Under the pieces are notes generated by a model, which saw only the letters and a list, made by a program, of their open reading frames with translations, searched no databases and was not told where the DNA came from. Position numbers and translations under genes: made by a program. 13,133 bases of DNA from Candidatus Methanosuratincola sp. (lineage in GTDB: Archaea > Thermoproteota > Methanomethylicia > Methanomethylicales > Methanomethylicaceae). This document shows positions 1 through 6,472 of this stretch, one piece after another (position 1 is the stretch's first letter; every line of letters begins with the position of its first letter). The stretch spans positions 1 to 13,133 of the forward strand of contig JARYLH010000032.1 in assembly GCA_029907755.1 (NCBI GenBank), given 5' to 3'.

Positions 1-221
1 GTAGCCCAAAAGAGCCCGCTCGCAACTATCCTGGAGACCAGGATCACCCATACAACGGTTGAGAGTAGGTAGTAGTTCTTCTCGAGGATGTACTTCTCCT
101 CGAGCCCAGCCTTGGATATCCTCCTGTTGATTGCGTACGCCTTCCCTGAGGCATAAACGACCAGCGCGAGACCGAAAATGCCAAGCACCGTCATAACCGT
201 AGTGAGCGGAGTCCAGATCAT
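1..221 (-). CDS. Membrane protein of unknown function, N-terminal part
   Basis: The reading frame starts with ATG at 221 (minus strand) and runs open for 73 codons to the window edge, so the C-terminus is missing. The first 22 or so residues form a hydrophobic segment. A charged stretch rich in Lys, Arg and Glu follows, then a second hydrophobic segment near residues 52-72, which suggests a hairpin of two membrane helices with a short cytoplasmic loop. A good ribosome binding site (GGAGGT on the minus strand, 232-237) lies 10 bases before the ATG and supports this start. A TATA-like stretch at 261-273 could drive it. I do not recognise the family; it could be a small transporter or a respiratory membrane subunit, but nothing visible decides this. 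It diverges from the exporter cluster. Confidence 0.6.
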   Translation of the reverse strand, partial: MIWTPLTTVMTVLGIFGLALVVYASGKAYAINRRISKAGLEEKYILEKNYYLLSTVVWVILVSRIVASGLFWA

Positions 222-259
222 TCTAGCTTGAACCTCCACGTTTAGTGATGGAGCGCGTC

Positions 260-354
260 GTATAAAGATATAGCGTTTAGGACCTTGGAATTGAACCCTG
301 AAACCAAAAGAGGGAGTGGAAGGTTTATTTGCGGTCAAAAGAATCTATAGGTGA
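260..354. promoter_or_regulatory. Divergent promoter region of the membrane protein and exporter cluster
   Basis: This spacer separates two divergent genes. The TATA-like run at 261-273 is placed about 25-30 bases before a transcript that would carry the GGAGGT site of the minus-strand gene. For the plus-strand cluster the best TATA-like candidate is around 322-330 (GTTTATTT), with the ribosome binding site AGGTGA at 349-354, seven bases before the ATG at 362. Box positions are judged by eye and no transcript start is known. Confidence 0.4.
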
Positions 355-361
355 CCGGAAA

Positions 362-844
362 ATGAGACAGGTCTCACAACCCCTCAGGGCGATGTTCGTC
401 TTGCTGACCGTCTCGACCGTTGGGGTGGTCGTGCTTCTGGCGGTCTTCCTGAGCGCTCACCCTTACTTCAGCCCTATACAACCTGTAGTCCTGCCCAAGG
501 GGTGGATTGACCAGCAGACCTACGTCTCGGAGAACTTCACAATTGCTGAGGGGCAAACAGTCAAGGACATCTTTGGATATGCTGGTGCAGGCGGCCAGTC
601 GATCATGGTCCTTGGAGTACAGCCCCTCGAGATCAAAAAAATAGGAAACATCGATGTAAAGTTCAACGGGATACCCCTCGGCGAGACGTACATAAACCAG
701 ACCCTGGTCGTCAACACGTCCATAGCCTCCTGTTGCTTCGTGACGCTCATACAGGCAGGCGTTGACAATGTCGTCGAGATCAAGTCCAATGGGTTCGAAG
801 GGGTATTCAGGTACCTGATAATGATACCTGCGGGGGGACGATGA
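362..844 (+). CDS. Small membrane-anchored extracytoplasmic protein, first gene of the exporter cluster
   Basis: This is a protein of 160 residues. ATG 362 is preferred over an upstream in-frame TTG at 329 because AGGTGA lies seven bases upstream and the residues after it give a short basic N-terminus followed by one strong hydrophobic segment at about residues 10-32. That segment is an uncleaved anchor or signal peptide. The remaining 125 or so residues look soluble and beta-rich, with a Cys-Cys pair near residue 133 and several Asn-X-Ser/Thr sites, which suits an outside location. The stop codon is directly followed by the next start (TTG 845), and the ABC permease and ATPase follow, so it is probably an accessory or sensor part of the exporter. 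I do not recognise the soluble domain, and no lipobox is visible. Confidence 0.72.
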   Translation: MRQVSQPLRAMFVLLTVSTVGVVVLLAVFLSAHPYFSPIQPVVLPKGWIDQQTYVSENFTIAEGQTVKDIFGYAGAGGQSIMVLGVQPLEIKKIGNIDVKFNGIPLGETYINQTLVVNTSIASCCFVTLIQAGVDNVVEIKSNGFEGVFRYLIMIPAGGR

Positions 845-1168
845 TTGAGGAGGGTACTTATACTGCCTGTTCTGGCAATTGTCCTGACTGCCGCGCTCCT
901 CTCAGTCGCGGTCTACAGCGAGAGCCAGTGGTCCATGCGGGAGTATGACAAGGCGCTGCGGGAGACTGTTGCTCTTCCAAGCATTGCGATAGGGACGAAC
1001 TATGAAGGAACGAGGAACCCGTTGATCGAGGTCTTCGTGAGGTCCCTGTACGACGTGCCGGGCGGCTACGACTACATCGTCTCGTCCAGCTTCATCGACA
1101 CCCCGATATGGCTTAGGGATTTTAGGGAGACGATCCCGGGATTCAATTTTACTGCTGTTAAGGGATGA
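845..1168 (+). CDS. Small membrane-anchored protein, second gene of the exporter cluster
   Basis: This is a protein of 107 residues starting at TTG 845, directly after the stop codon of the gene before it. A good purine-rich site is not obvious, so it may be translated by coupling. The N-terminus is Arg-Arg followed by about 20 hydrophobic residues (4-24), a signal anchor. The rest is a short outside domain of about 80 residues with no cysteines, rich in Tyr, Ser and acidic residues. Its stop overlaps the permease ATG (ATGA at 1165-1168). It shares the architecture of the preceding protein (one anchor plus an outside domain) but not obvious sequence. The function is unknown; it most likely partners the exporter. 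Confidence 0.68.
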   Translation: MRRVLILPVLAIVLTAALLSVAVYSESQWSMREYDKALRETVALPSIAIGTNYEGTRNPLIEVFVRSLYDVPGGYDYIVSSSFIDTPIWLRDFRETIPGFNFTAVKG

Positions 1169-2364
1169 GATACATGATTAGGAAACACAAGAACCTGCTG
1201 AACTATTCCTTCGACTGCCTTAGGAGATACCGGATGAGGACTGCAGTAATCCTGATCACTTTCCTGGTGGCGACAACTATGATCTCTGCGGTCCTCTTCA
1301 CGAAGGACGGGCTGGAGAGGGAGGCCGAATTCAGCGTCCAGTCCGCGCCTGACTTGACCCTCCAGTATCTCAAGGGCGGGAGGGTGGAGCCGATCAATAC
1401 CTCATACACCAGCCTGATCTCTGGGATACCTGGGGTCGAGAAGGTCCTCAAGCGCACATGGGGATACGCCGGGATAGGGCAGTACACCTTCGTCGTCGTC
1501 GGGCTGGATCCAGAGGGGCTGAACTACTCGAGGGGCGTGATAACAAGCCTTGAAGAAGGCCGTTTCCTGACGCCTGAGGACGAGGGTACCGGCAACATCG
1601 TAATCGGGAAGCTCCTCGCTTACATGCTGGACGTCAGGGTCGGCGACGACATCATACTCCTGAGCGAGTCGGTGGAAGCCAATAAGTTCCACATCGTCGG
1701 GCTTTTCTCGGACGCCTCCTCGATCTACACTGCTGACATGATCCTGATGTCACTGGAAGACGCAAACAAGTTCTTCAGCATGCCTGAAGGTCAGGTAACC
1801 GACCTCTGCGTTTACGTCAGCCCGGCTGAGGACCCTGTTAATGTCGCATCCAAGATGAACTCAATACCGAACCTACGCGTCCTCGACCAAGACCTCCTGC
1901 TGAGGGGTTACAAGGCCGCCTACGGCGCCAGGGGCGGGATATTCACAACGCTTTGGACTATACTGCTCGTAGCCATCGCCCTGATCGCCTTCAGCCAGGC
2001 TATCGTCGTGGGCCACGAGTCCCAGTTCGAGGTGGGTCTCCTGAAGACATTCGGGTTCTCGACTCTGGACATCATCGAGGTGAGGCTGGTCGAGAGTTTG
2101 GTCCTTGGTTTCTTCGCTACCTCTCTCGGGATGCTTCTGGGCTTCTCCTACGCCGCGTTCCTCAACGCGCCTGGCCTCGTGGACATACTGCTCGGCTGGG
2201 CTTACCTCCCCAGGGAGTTCAGGCTGCCTGTCTACGTCAGCCTCCAGTCGGTCTTCTCGATATACGCCGTCACCGTGATACCCTTGCTGATCACGACTGT
2301 AGTTCCAGCGTGGCTGAACGCGATCACCGACCCCGAGCTCGCGATGAGGAGGGCTGCCGCATGA
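1165..2364 (+). CDS. MacB/FtsX-type ABC transporter permease
   Basis: This is a protein of 399 residues, the usual length of a MacB-type permease. The order is a cytoplasmic basic N-terminus, a first membrane helix at about 26-46, a large outside domain of about 210 residues (the MacB periplasmic core-like region), and then three helices at about 259-283, 307-335 and 363-385. Between helices 2 and 3 is the family signature loop with Glu-Val-Gly-Leu-Leu-Lys-Thr-Phe-Gly (about 289-297), which couples to the ATPase. A single permease gene implies a homodimer. Its start overlaps the previous stop and its own stop overlaps the ATPase start, so the two halves are translationally coupled. Family members export peptides or lipids or act as mechanotransmitters; the substrate cannot be told here. 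An in-frame ATG at 1174 is an alternative start. Confidence 0.9.
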   Translation: MRYMIRKHKNLLNYSFDCLRRYRMRTAVILITFLVATTMISAVLFTKDGLEREAEFSVQSAPDLTLQYLKGGRVEPINTSYTSLISGIPGVEKVLKRTWGYAGIGQYTFVVVGLDPEGLNYSRGVITSLEEGRFLTPEDEGTGNIVIGKLLAYMLDVRVGDDIILLSESVEANKFHIVGLFSDASSIYTADMILMSLEDANKFFSMPEGQVTDLCVYVSPAEDPVNVASKMNSIPNLRVLDQDLLLRGYKAAYGARGGIFTTLWTILLVAIALIAFSQAIVVGHESQFEVGLLKTFGFSTLDIIEVRLVESLVLGFFATSLGMLLGFSYAAFLNAPGLVDILLGWAYLPREFRLPVYVSLQSVFSIYAVTVIPLLITTVVPAWLNAITDPELAMRRAAA

Positions 2365-3023
2365 TAGAGGTCCGGAACCTGACAAAGATATTCAACAGGG
2401 GGAAGTTCAACGAGACAGCCGCGGTCGTCGACGTCAGCCTCAAGGTGAAGGACAGGTCAATCGTGGCCCTCACAGGTCCGAGCGGCTGCGGCAAGACAAC
2501 CCTGCTGAGCATGATCGGGCTGATCCTCACGCCGACCTCAGGGGAGATCCTGTACGACGGGGAGAATGTGCTCTTGGCATCGGACTTCTGGAGGACGATG
2601 TTCAGGAGGCAGAGCTTCGGCTTCATATTCCAGCACATCAACCTGCTGCCGCAGTATACTACCTTGGAGAACATCCTCCTCCCGCTCTACTCTTCTGACG
2701 TCGACCCGTGGGAGTACGAGGGGAAAGCGAGGGAGTGGCTTTCGAGGCTGGGCATTGCAGACCGGGCAGAGCACCTTGTCGAGCAGCTGTCCGGCGGGGA
2801 GCAGCAGAGGGCCGCTTTCGTAAGGGCGCTCATAAAGGATCCGAAATACGTCTTCGCAGACGAGCCGACGGTCTTCGTCGACGAGGAGACTTCGCGCATC
2901 ATATACAAGGTCTTCTCTTCCCTGAGAGACAGCGGGAAGACCGTCCTGCTCTCGACCCATGACCCGGAGCTCATGAAAATAGCTGACGAGACCTACCGCT
3001 TCTGCAAGGGGAGGCTCGTTTAG
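2361..3023 (+). CDS. ABC transporter ATPase, LolD/MacB family
   Basis: This is a protein of 220 residues that powers the permease encoded just upstream. The start is ATG 2361, which overlaps the permease stop (ATGA); the frame stays open further upstream but the homologous part begins here. All ABC motifs are present: Walker A GPSGCGKT (39-46), Q-loop Gln91 in FQHINLLP, signature LSGGEQ (143-148), Walker B YVFADE (163-168) and the switch His200 in STHD. The segment after Walker B reads PTVFVDEETS where most LolD/MacB relatives have PTGNLD, so the D-loop Asp is kept but its surroundings differ. It is the last gene of the cluster; no transport gene follows. Confidence 0.93.
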   Translation: MIEVRNLTKIFNRGKFNETAAVVDVSLKVKDRSIVALTGPSGCGKTTLLSMIGLILTPTSGEILYDGENVLLASDFWRTMFRRQSFGFIFQHINLLPQYTTLENILLPLYSSDVDPWEYEGKAREWLSRLGIADRAEHLVEQLSGGEQQRAAFVRALIKDPKYVFADEPTVFVDEETSRIIYKVFSSLRDSGKTVLLSTHDPELMKIADETYRFCKGRLV

Positions 3024-3402
3024 GCGATCATCTGGCTGCCCGTAAGTGGCGCCTCTCTCGGCCGCCTCGAAAGACAATTTTCCGCCAGACCTGCCTCGAA
3101 CGCTGCCCTCCCCGATGCTGGACCGAGCGCATCGATATACGTTCGGATAAGGCACCATCCCGAGCGGCTTTTTGGCGCGATCCTAGAGGTTCAGCTCTGC
3201 TCCTGCAGGGTCTTGTGGTGGGGGTGGGATCTGGAAAAATAGATTCCTTTAGCACAGTGAGCGTACCTATTGAAAGGTTTCTCCGCTCGATCAATGCGCC
3301 CCTCAACCATGTCTGGTCGTACTGTAATTTTTTAGAAACCATCCAGAAAAAAACAGAATGCGCACTATCGTGGGGCGGACCATCTTAAAAAGATATGGAT
3401 TG
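3024..3402. other. Intergenic stretch without a convincing gene
   Basis: This gap of about 380 bases lies between the ATPase gene and the tRNA. Open frames exist on both strands but lack composition or motifs that persuade me. The best plus-strand candidate runs from GTG 3224 to TAA 3386-3388 (54 residues), with a middle part containing APLNHVW that faintly recalls the start of SRPBCC-type lipid-binding proteins; it may be a remnant or chance. A T6 run at 3328-3333 could end plus-strand transcripts. A7 at 3347-3353 and A5 at 3387-3391 are T runs for the minus-strand tRNA transcript. The local composition becomes more AT-rich after about 3235 than in the genes around it. Confidence 0.55.
3380..3398 (-). 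terminator. Probable terminator of the tRNA-Lys transcript
   Basis: On the minus strand, 11 bases after the encoded CCA end of the tRNA, there is a T5 run (3387-3391) within an imperfect inverted repeat (CCATCTT against AGATATGG). A second minus-strand T7 run lies at 3347-3353. Archaeal RNA polymerase stops at such T tracts. The hairpin itself may be coincidental. Confidence 0.4.
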
Positions 3403-3479
3403 TGGCGGGCCTGAAGGGATTTGAACCCTTGGCCAATGGGTTAAGAGCCCATCGCTCTACCGTACTGAGCTACAGGCCC
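3403..3479 (-). tRNA. tRNA-Lys (anticodon CTT)
   Basis: Reading the minus strand, the acceptor stem GGGCCTG (3479-3473) pairs with CAGGCCC (3413-3407), followed by discriminator G (3406) and an encoded CCA (3405-3403). The D arm has GCTC/GAGC, the anticodon stem is ATGGG/CCCAT, and the seven-base loop CTCTTAA carries the anticodon CTT with T33 before it. The T arm is AAGGG/CCCTT with the TTCAAAT loop. No intron is present. CTT reads the Lys codon AAG, which the neighbouring genes use heavily. The upstream TATA-like box at 3506-3517 is about 33 bases away, the right distance for archaeal transcription. Confidence 0.95.
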
Positions 3480-3505
3480 GTCCGACTTTTCCATTTAGGA
3501 AGTGT

Positions 3506-3517
3506 AATTTAAAAGTA
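3506..3517. promoter_or_regulatory. Shared TATA-like box between tRNA-Lys and dphB
   Basis: The stretch AATTTAAAAGTA is nearly symmetrical. It sits about 33 bases from the tRNA 5' end on one side and about 38 bases from the dphB ATG on the other, both fitting an archaeal TATA box. dphB has no clear ribosome binding site, so a very short or absent leader is likely. Assignment is by position and composition only. Confidence 0.5.
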
Positions 3518-3549
3518 TCGCTTCGTTGATCTCCACTGCGTGATTCCGC

Positions 3550-4341
3550 ATGCCTTCCCTGACATTCATAGGATTGGGCCTGTATGACGAGAGGGGGATC
3601 AGCCTGCACGGTCTGGACCGCGCTAAGGCAGCCGACATGGTCCTGCTCGAGAACTACACGAACGTGATGCCCGGGCTGAACTTGGAATCCCTGAAAAGAT
3701 TGATCGGGAGGGAGATCCGGCTCGTCGGTCGGAGGGAGGTCGAGGACGGAAGGTGGATACTCGAGGCCGCCTCGCGCGGCGAGGTCGCGCTTCTGGTGGC
3801 GGGAGATCCTTTCGTAGCAACCACGCACGTCGACCTGAGGCTCAGGGCGGTCAGGAGGGGGATTAGGGTCGAGGTGGTGAACGCGCCATCCATCATATCG
3901 GTCGCGCCTGGCGCCGTGGGCCTGCAGAACTACAAGTTCGGGAGGTCTGCGACGATAACCTTCCCCGAGCCGCTCTCCTTGGTCCCTTACGAGACGCTCA
4001 GGATCAACAGGGGTCTCGGGCTGCACACGCTCTTCTTCCTCGACCTCCGCGTGGAGGAGGGCAGGTTCATGGACGCGAGCGAGGCTATCCGCCTCCTGCT
4101 TGAGATGGAGTCACAGCAGCGGGGCGGCGTGGTCCCGGACGACACGCTCATGGTAGTGCTGGCCAGGGCGGGATCTCCATCCCAGCTTGTCCAGGCGGGC
4201 AGGGCGGTCGTGCTGAAGGACCTGGATTTCGGTCCGCCCCCACACTCCCTGATAGTCCCTGGGCGCCTCCACTTCATGGAGGCAGAGGCGCTGGTCCTCA
4301 TAGCCGGGGCAGAGGAGGGACTCGTGAGGGGATGCCTTTGA
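3550..4341 (+). CDS. dphB: Diphthine synthase
   Basis: This is a protein of 263 residues that uses S-adenosylmethionine to trimethylate the modified histidine of elongation factor 2, the second step of diphthamide synthesis in archaea. The tetrapyrrole-methylase-like fold shows in the N-terminal FIGLGLYDERGIS (6-18), the GDPFVATTH motif at 85-93 and the segment NAPSIISVAPGAVGLQ from 111, all characteristic of DphB. The length is typical. ATG 3550 gives the normal family N-terminus; no ribosome binding site is visible and a TATA-like box lies about 38 bases upstream, so translation may be leaderless. Its end overlaps the next gene by 10 bases. Confidence 0.95.
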   Translation: MPSLTFIGLGLYDERGISLHGLDRAKAADMVLLENYTNVMPGLNLESLKRLIGREIRLVGRREVEDGRWILEAASRGEVALLVAGDPFVATTHVDLRLRAVRRGIRVEVVNAPSIISVAPGAVGLQNYKFGRSATITFPEPLSLVPYETLRINRGLGLHTLFFLDLRVEEGRFMDASEAIRLLLEMESQQRGGVVPDDTLMVVLARAGSPSQLVQAGRAVVLKDLDFGPPPHSLIVPGRLHFMEAEALVLIAGAEEGLVRGCL

Positions 4342-4628
4342 GCTTTGAGGAGGAAGCCAGGAAGAAACTCGAAAGGTACATCTCGGCGACCGAAAGGGTA
4401 TTCAGGACAATGGGGATTCTGCTACCTGAGGACGCCTCGCTCCGCAAGCACGCCGAAGAGAACATACGTCTGTCCAAAATCTACTTCGAGGACAGCAAGT
4501 ATTATTTCGGGAAGCAGGACTATATTACAGCGCTCGTGTGCATCGCCTACTGTGAGGGCATAATCGATGCATGCAGGAATATGGGGTGGCTCAGGTATGA
4601 GTGGACCTTCGAGACCGAGCACGGCTGA
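4332..4628 (+). CDS. DUF357 family protein
   Basis: This small, mostly helical protein has 98 residues and matches the archaeal DUF357 family: an N-terminal amphipathic helix, then a region rich in Tyr and Ala at about 45-85 (ending in CIAYCEGIIDACRNMGWL) typical of the family's helical-hairpin core. ATG 4332 lies inside the end of dphB, so the two are read from one transcript and probably coupled. DUF357 genes often accompany archaeal nucleotidyltransferase genes in my recollection, and here ribL follows after a 27-base gap. The biochemical function is not known. Confidence 0.82.
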   Translation: MPLSFEEEARKKLERYISATERVFRTMGILLPEDASLRKHAEENIRLSKIYFEDSKYYFGKQDYITALVCIAYCEGIIDACRNMGWLRYEWTFETEHG

Positions 4629-4655
4629 TTTCAAGCCCAGGGAGACGGGGGTGTG

Positions 4656-5091
4656 GTGAACGGGGAAGCGCGTTCTCGCCGCAGGTTGCTTTGACCTGCT
4701 CCACTATGGGCACCTCCGCTACCTCGAGGAGGCCAAGAAGCTGGCAGGTCCAGGAGGCGAGCTTATAGTCGTCGTGGCGAGGGACTCCACGATCATGAAA
4801 AGGAAGGGGAGGGCGCCCGTGATGAACGAGGAGCACAGGAGGGAGCTGGTGGAGGCGCTGAAGCCCGTGGACCGCGCAATCTTGGGCGGCGTCGACTTCG
4901 ACACGAAGGCGATCCTCGAGTCGCTGATGCCGGACATTGTCGCCCTCGGTTACGACCAGGAGGATCTCGCCAGAGTGATCCGTCAAGAGGGGTTCCGGGG
5001 AGAGATCGTGAGGCTCGGGAAGTACGGCGACATAAGCTCCTCGAAGATCAGGGCGCTCCTGAACCCTGCATCAAAGCCCCAACCCAGGTGA
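4656..5091 (+). CDS. ribL: FAD synthetase RibL (FMN adenylyltransferase) with an irregular start
   Basis: This is an archaeal cytidylyltransferase-fold enzyme that adds AMP to FMN to make FAD. It shows the nucleotide-binding GCFDLLHYGH motif near the N-terminus and ISSSK near the C-terminus, with VVVARDSTI and MNEEHRRELVEALKPVDRAILG typical of RibL. The start is odd. The frame follows a TGA at 4657-4659 and has no ATG, GTG or TTG before the HYGH motif, which must be part of the protein. GTG at 4656 followed by AAC GGG, skipping one G of the G run 4662-4665, gives Met-Asn-Gly-Lys-Arg-Val, a normal RibL N-terminus, so an extra base is likely; ACG at 4660 as start is the alternative. Purine-rich sequence (4640-4651) lies upstream. 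It converges with ribK, six bases away. Confidence 0.85.
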
Positions 5092-5097
5092 CTTGCT

Positions 5098-5784
5098 TTA
5101 CGTAGCATGGTCGCGGTTAAGGAAGACCTTGAGCTGGACCATGTCCCCGTCCCTGAGCCCGAACCTCTTCCTAAGGTTCTCCGGGGCAATTATCTCGAGA
5201 ACTTCTTTTCCGTAGTGCGTCCGGTGTATCATCAGCACCGCCCCCTCCGCGGTGTCGTTGACCTTCGCCAGGAAGCACTTCACGTCCCCGTAGGTCCTCT
5301 CCGAGTTCGTGAAGCCCTTAATCGTGATCCCGGGGAGCGCCTCGAGCTCGGTCCTGGCCCTGATGTCTGCCGCGGTCCTTAGCCTCAGGTTCAGCGTGCC
5401 AGGGAATGGGGCGAACCCGAGCTTCTCAGAGAACTGCTCCCTGTAGCCGCTCTTCGTGACGTAGTATGCGCCTTCCCCGAATCCAGAAAAGACGAAGCCA
5501 TTGAGGAACTTGACGTTGTCGATGCCCTCGAGCCCCATCTTCAGAGCGTTGTAGACCTCCCTTATCGCACCCATCCCCTTCTCGGTTATCGTCACAAGCT
5601 GCCCGTCGGGCGTCAGCTCCCTCATTATGAACCCGCCCTCCACGAGCTCAAGGAGGCGCCTCGACGCCGTCTGCTGCGAGACGCCGATCATCCTTCCGAA
5701 GTCCGAGGTGCCGAGCAGTATCTGCCTTGTGTGCCCCCCCATCTTGAAGATCTGGAGGAGTGCGAACCAGAGATCACCTTCCAA
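5098..5784 (-). CDS. ribK: CTP-dependent riboflavin kinase with N-terminal helix-turn-helix domain
   Basis: This is a protein of 228 residues. RibK phosphorylates riboflavin to FMN using CTP. The C-terminal kinase domain, about 95-225, has the family segments SGFGEGAYYV, KLGFAPFPGTLNLRL and, towards the end, IIAPENLRKRFGLRDGD. The first 80 residues form a winged helix-turn-helix with ISVSQQTASRRL-like recognition features (GVSQQTASRRL), so the protein probably also binds DNA and may regulate flavin genes. The start is TTG 5784; no earlier start codon exists in frame after the endonuclease V stop, and a GGAGGG site lies 11 bases before it. It is the last gene of the minus operon and faces ribL tail to tail, which would let the two flavin enzymes meet in one locus. 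Confidence 0.92.
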   Translation of the reverse strand: MEGDLWFALLQIFKMGGHTRQILLGTSDFGRMIGVSQQTASRRLLELVEGGFIMRELTPDGQLVTITEKGMGAIREVYNALKMGLEGIDNVKFLNGFVFSGFGEGAYYVTKSGYREQFSEKLGFAPFPGTLNLRLRTAADIRARTELEALPGITIKGFTNSERTYGDVKCFLAKVNDTAEGAVLMIHRTHYGKEVLEIIAPENLRKRFGLRDGDMVQLKVFLNRDHAT

Positions 5785-5791
5785 TTCGGGG

Positions 5792-6427
5792 TCAGCCCTC
5801 CATGGTTCTCTTACTGTATAGATCCGCGAGAAATAAAGGCTCTGGTAACCGGTGCCCTCTCATGCACCCGTTCACAATTTCCAAAGCGCGCTCCGGGCTC
5901 ATCCTGTGTCCAGCGCTGACAAACAACCTCCCCCCGCCGCGGGTGCGGAGGACCCCTCCCACCTCTATACCGTTGGCTATGAGGATGCGATCCCCCGCAA
6001 CCGACCCGCCTTCGAACGAGAGCGGTGAGAGGCAGACGCCGATGGAGGGGACGTCGAAGGCGACCCCAAAGTGCGATGCCGCCCCGAGCCCCTCGGGATG
6101 GAATGCCCCATGCCCGTTCACCATGTAGACTGATGCCCTCGCCGCAAGCCTCCAGAATAGCGCGGCTAGGAACCGCATCTCCCTGAACCCGAGGAAGCCG
6201 GGCATGTATGGGACCGGTGCCGCCCCCCGGGCGGTCTTCACCTCTATAACCTCCATGTCCGGGAAGCCGAGCACGACCGCTGCCGCGAACCCCTCTTCGC
6301 CCCGGTAGGATACGTCCATCCCGCAGATCGAACGGATCTCCGCCGGCGGCGTGAGCGATACCTTCCTGGCTAGGGCGCGCTGGGCACTCCTTACCTTCTC
6401 GACGTCAAAAGGGTGCTGGACAGAGAT
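5792..6427 (-). CDS. nfi: Endonuclease V-like protein with altered active site and no canonical start
   Basis: Endonuclease V cuts nucleic acid near deaminated bases such as inosine. The fold is clear: DVSY, then PYMPGFLGFRE, NGHGAFHPEGLGAASHFG, SIGV, and AGHRMS, ending LPEPLFLADLY. Measured against the Thermotoga enzyme, the first catalytic Asp (DVSY) and the Glu of FRE are kept, but the Asp of the usual DGHG is Asn (codon AAC at 6124-6122), and the Lys after IGV is Leu. ATG 6319 begins one residue before the first catalytic Asp; about 35 family-like residues (HPFDVEKVRSAQRALARKV and onward) extend in frame upstream, open back to a TGA at 6464-6466, without any ATG, GTG or TTG. ATC at 6427 behind a GGAGGGGGGAG run is the best-placed guess and gives 211 residues, normal for the family. 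Inactive binder, variant enzyme or decaying gene are all possible. Confidence 0.82.
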   Translation of the reverse strand: MSVQHPFDVEKVRSAQRALARKVSLTPPAEIRSICGMDVSYRGEEGFAAAVVLGFPDMEVIEVKTARGAAPVPYMPGFLGFREMRFLAALFWRLAARASVYMVNGHGAFHPEGLGAASHFGVAFDVPSIGVCLSPLSFEGGSVAGDRILIANGIEVGGVLRTRGGGRLFVSAGHRMSPERALEIVNGCMRGHRLPEPLFLADLYSKRTMEG

Positions 6428-6472
6428 GCCCTGCTCCCCCCTCCCCAGTTGATGAGTTCTCCTTCAACAGCT

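Noticed and set aside
1953..2360. Upstream extension of the ATPase frame giving a longer protein
   Set aside because: It overlaps the permease in another frame, has an Arg/Pro-rich shadow composition, and the ABC domain begins exactly at ATG 2361, which overlaps the permease stop.
3028..3342. Minus-strand open frame of 104 codons in the gap before the tRNA
   Set aside because: Composition is Arg-rich and patchy, there is no motif, and no plausible ribosome binding site or promoter was seen.
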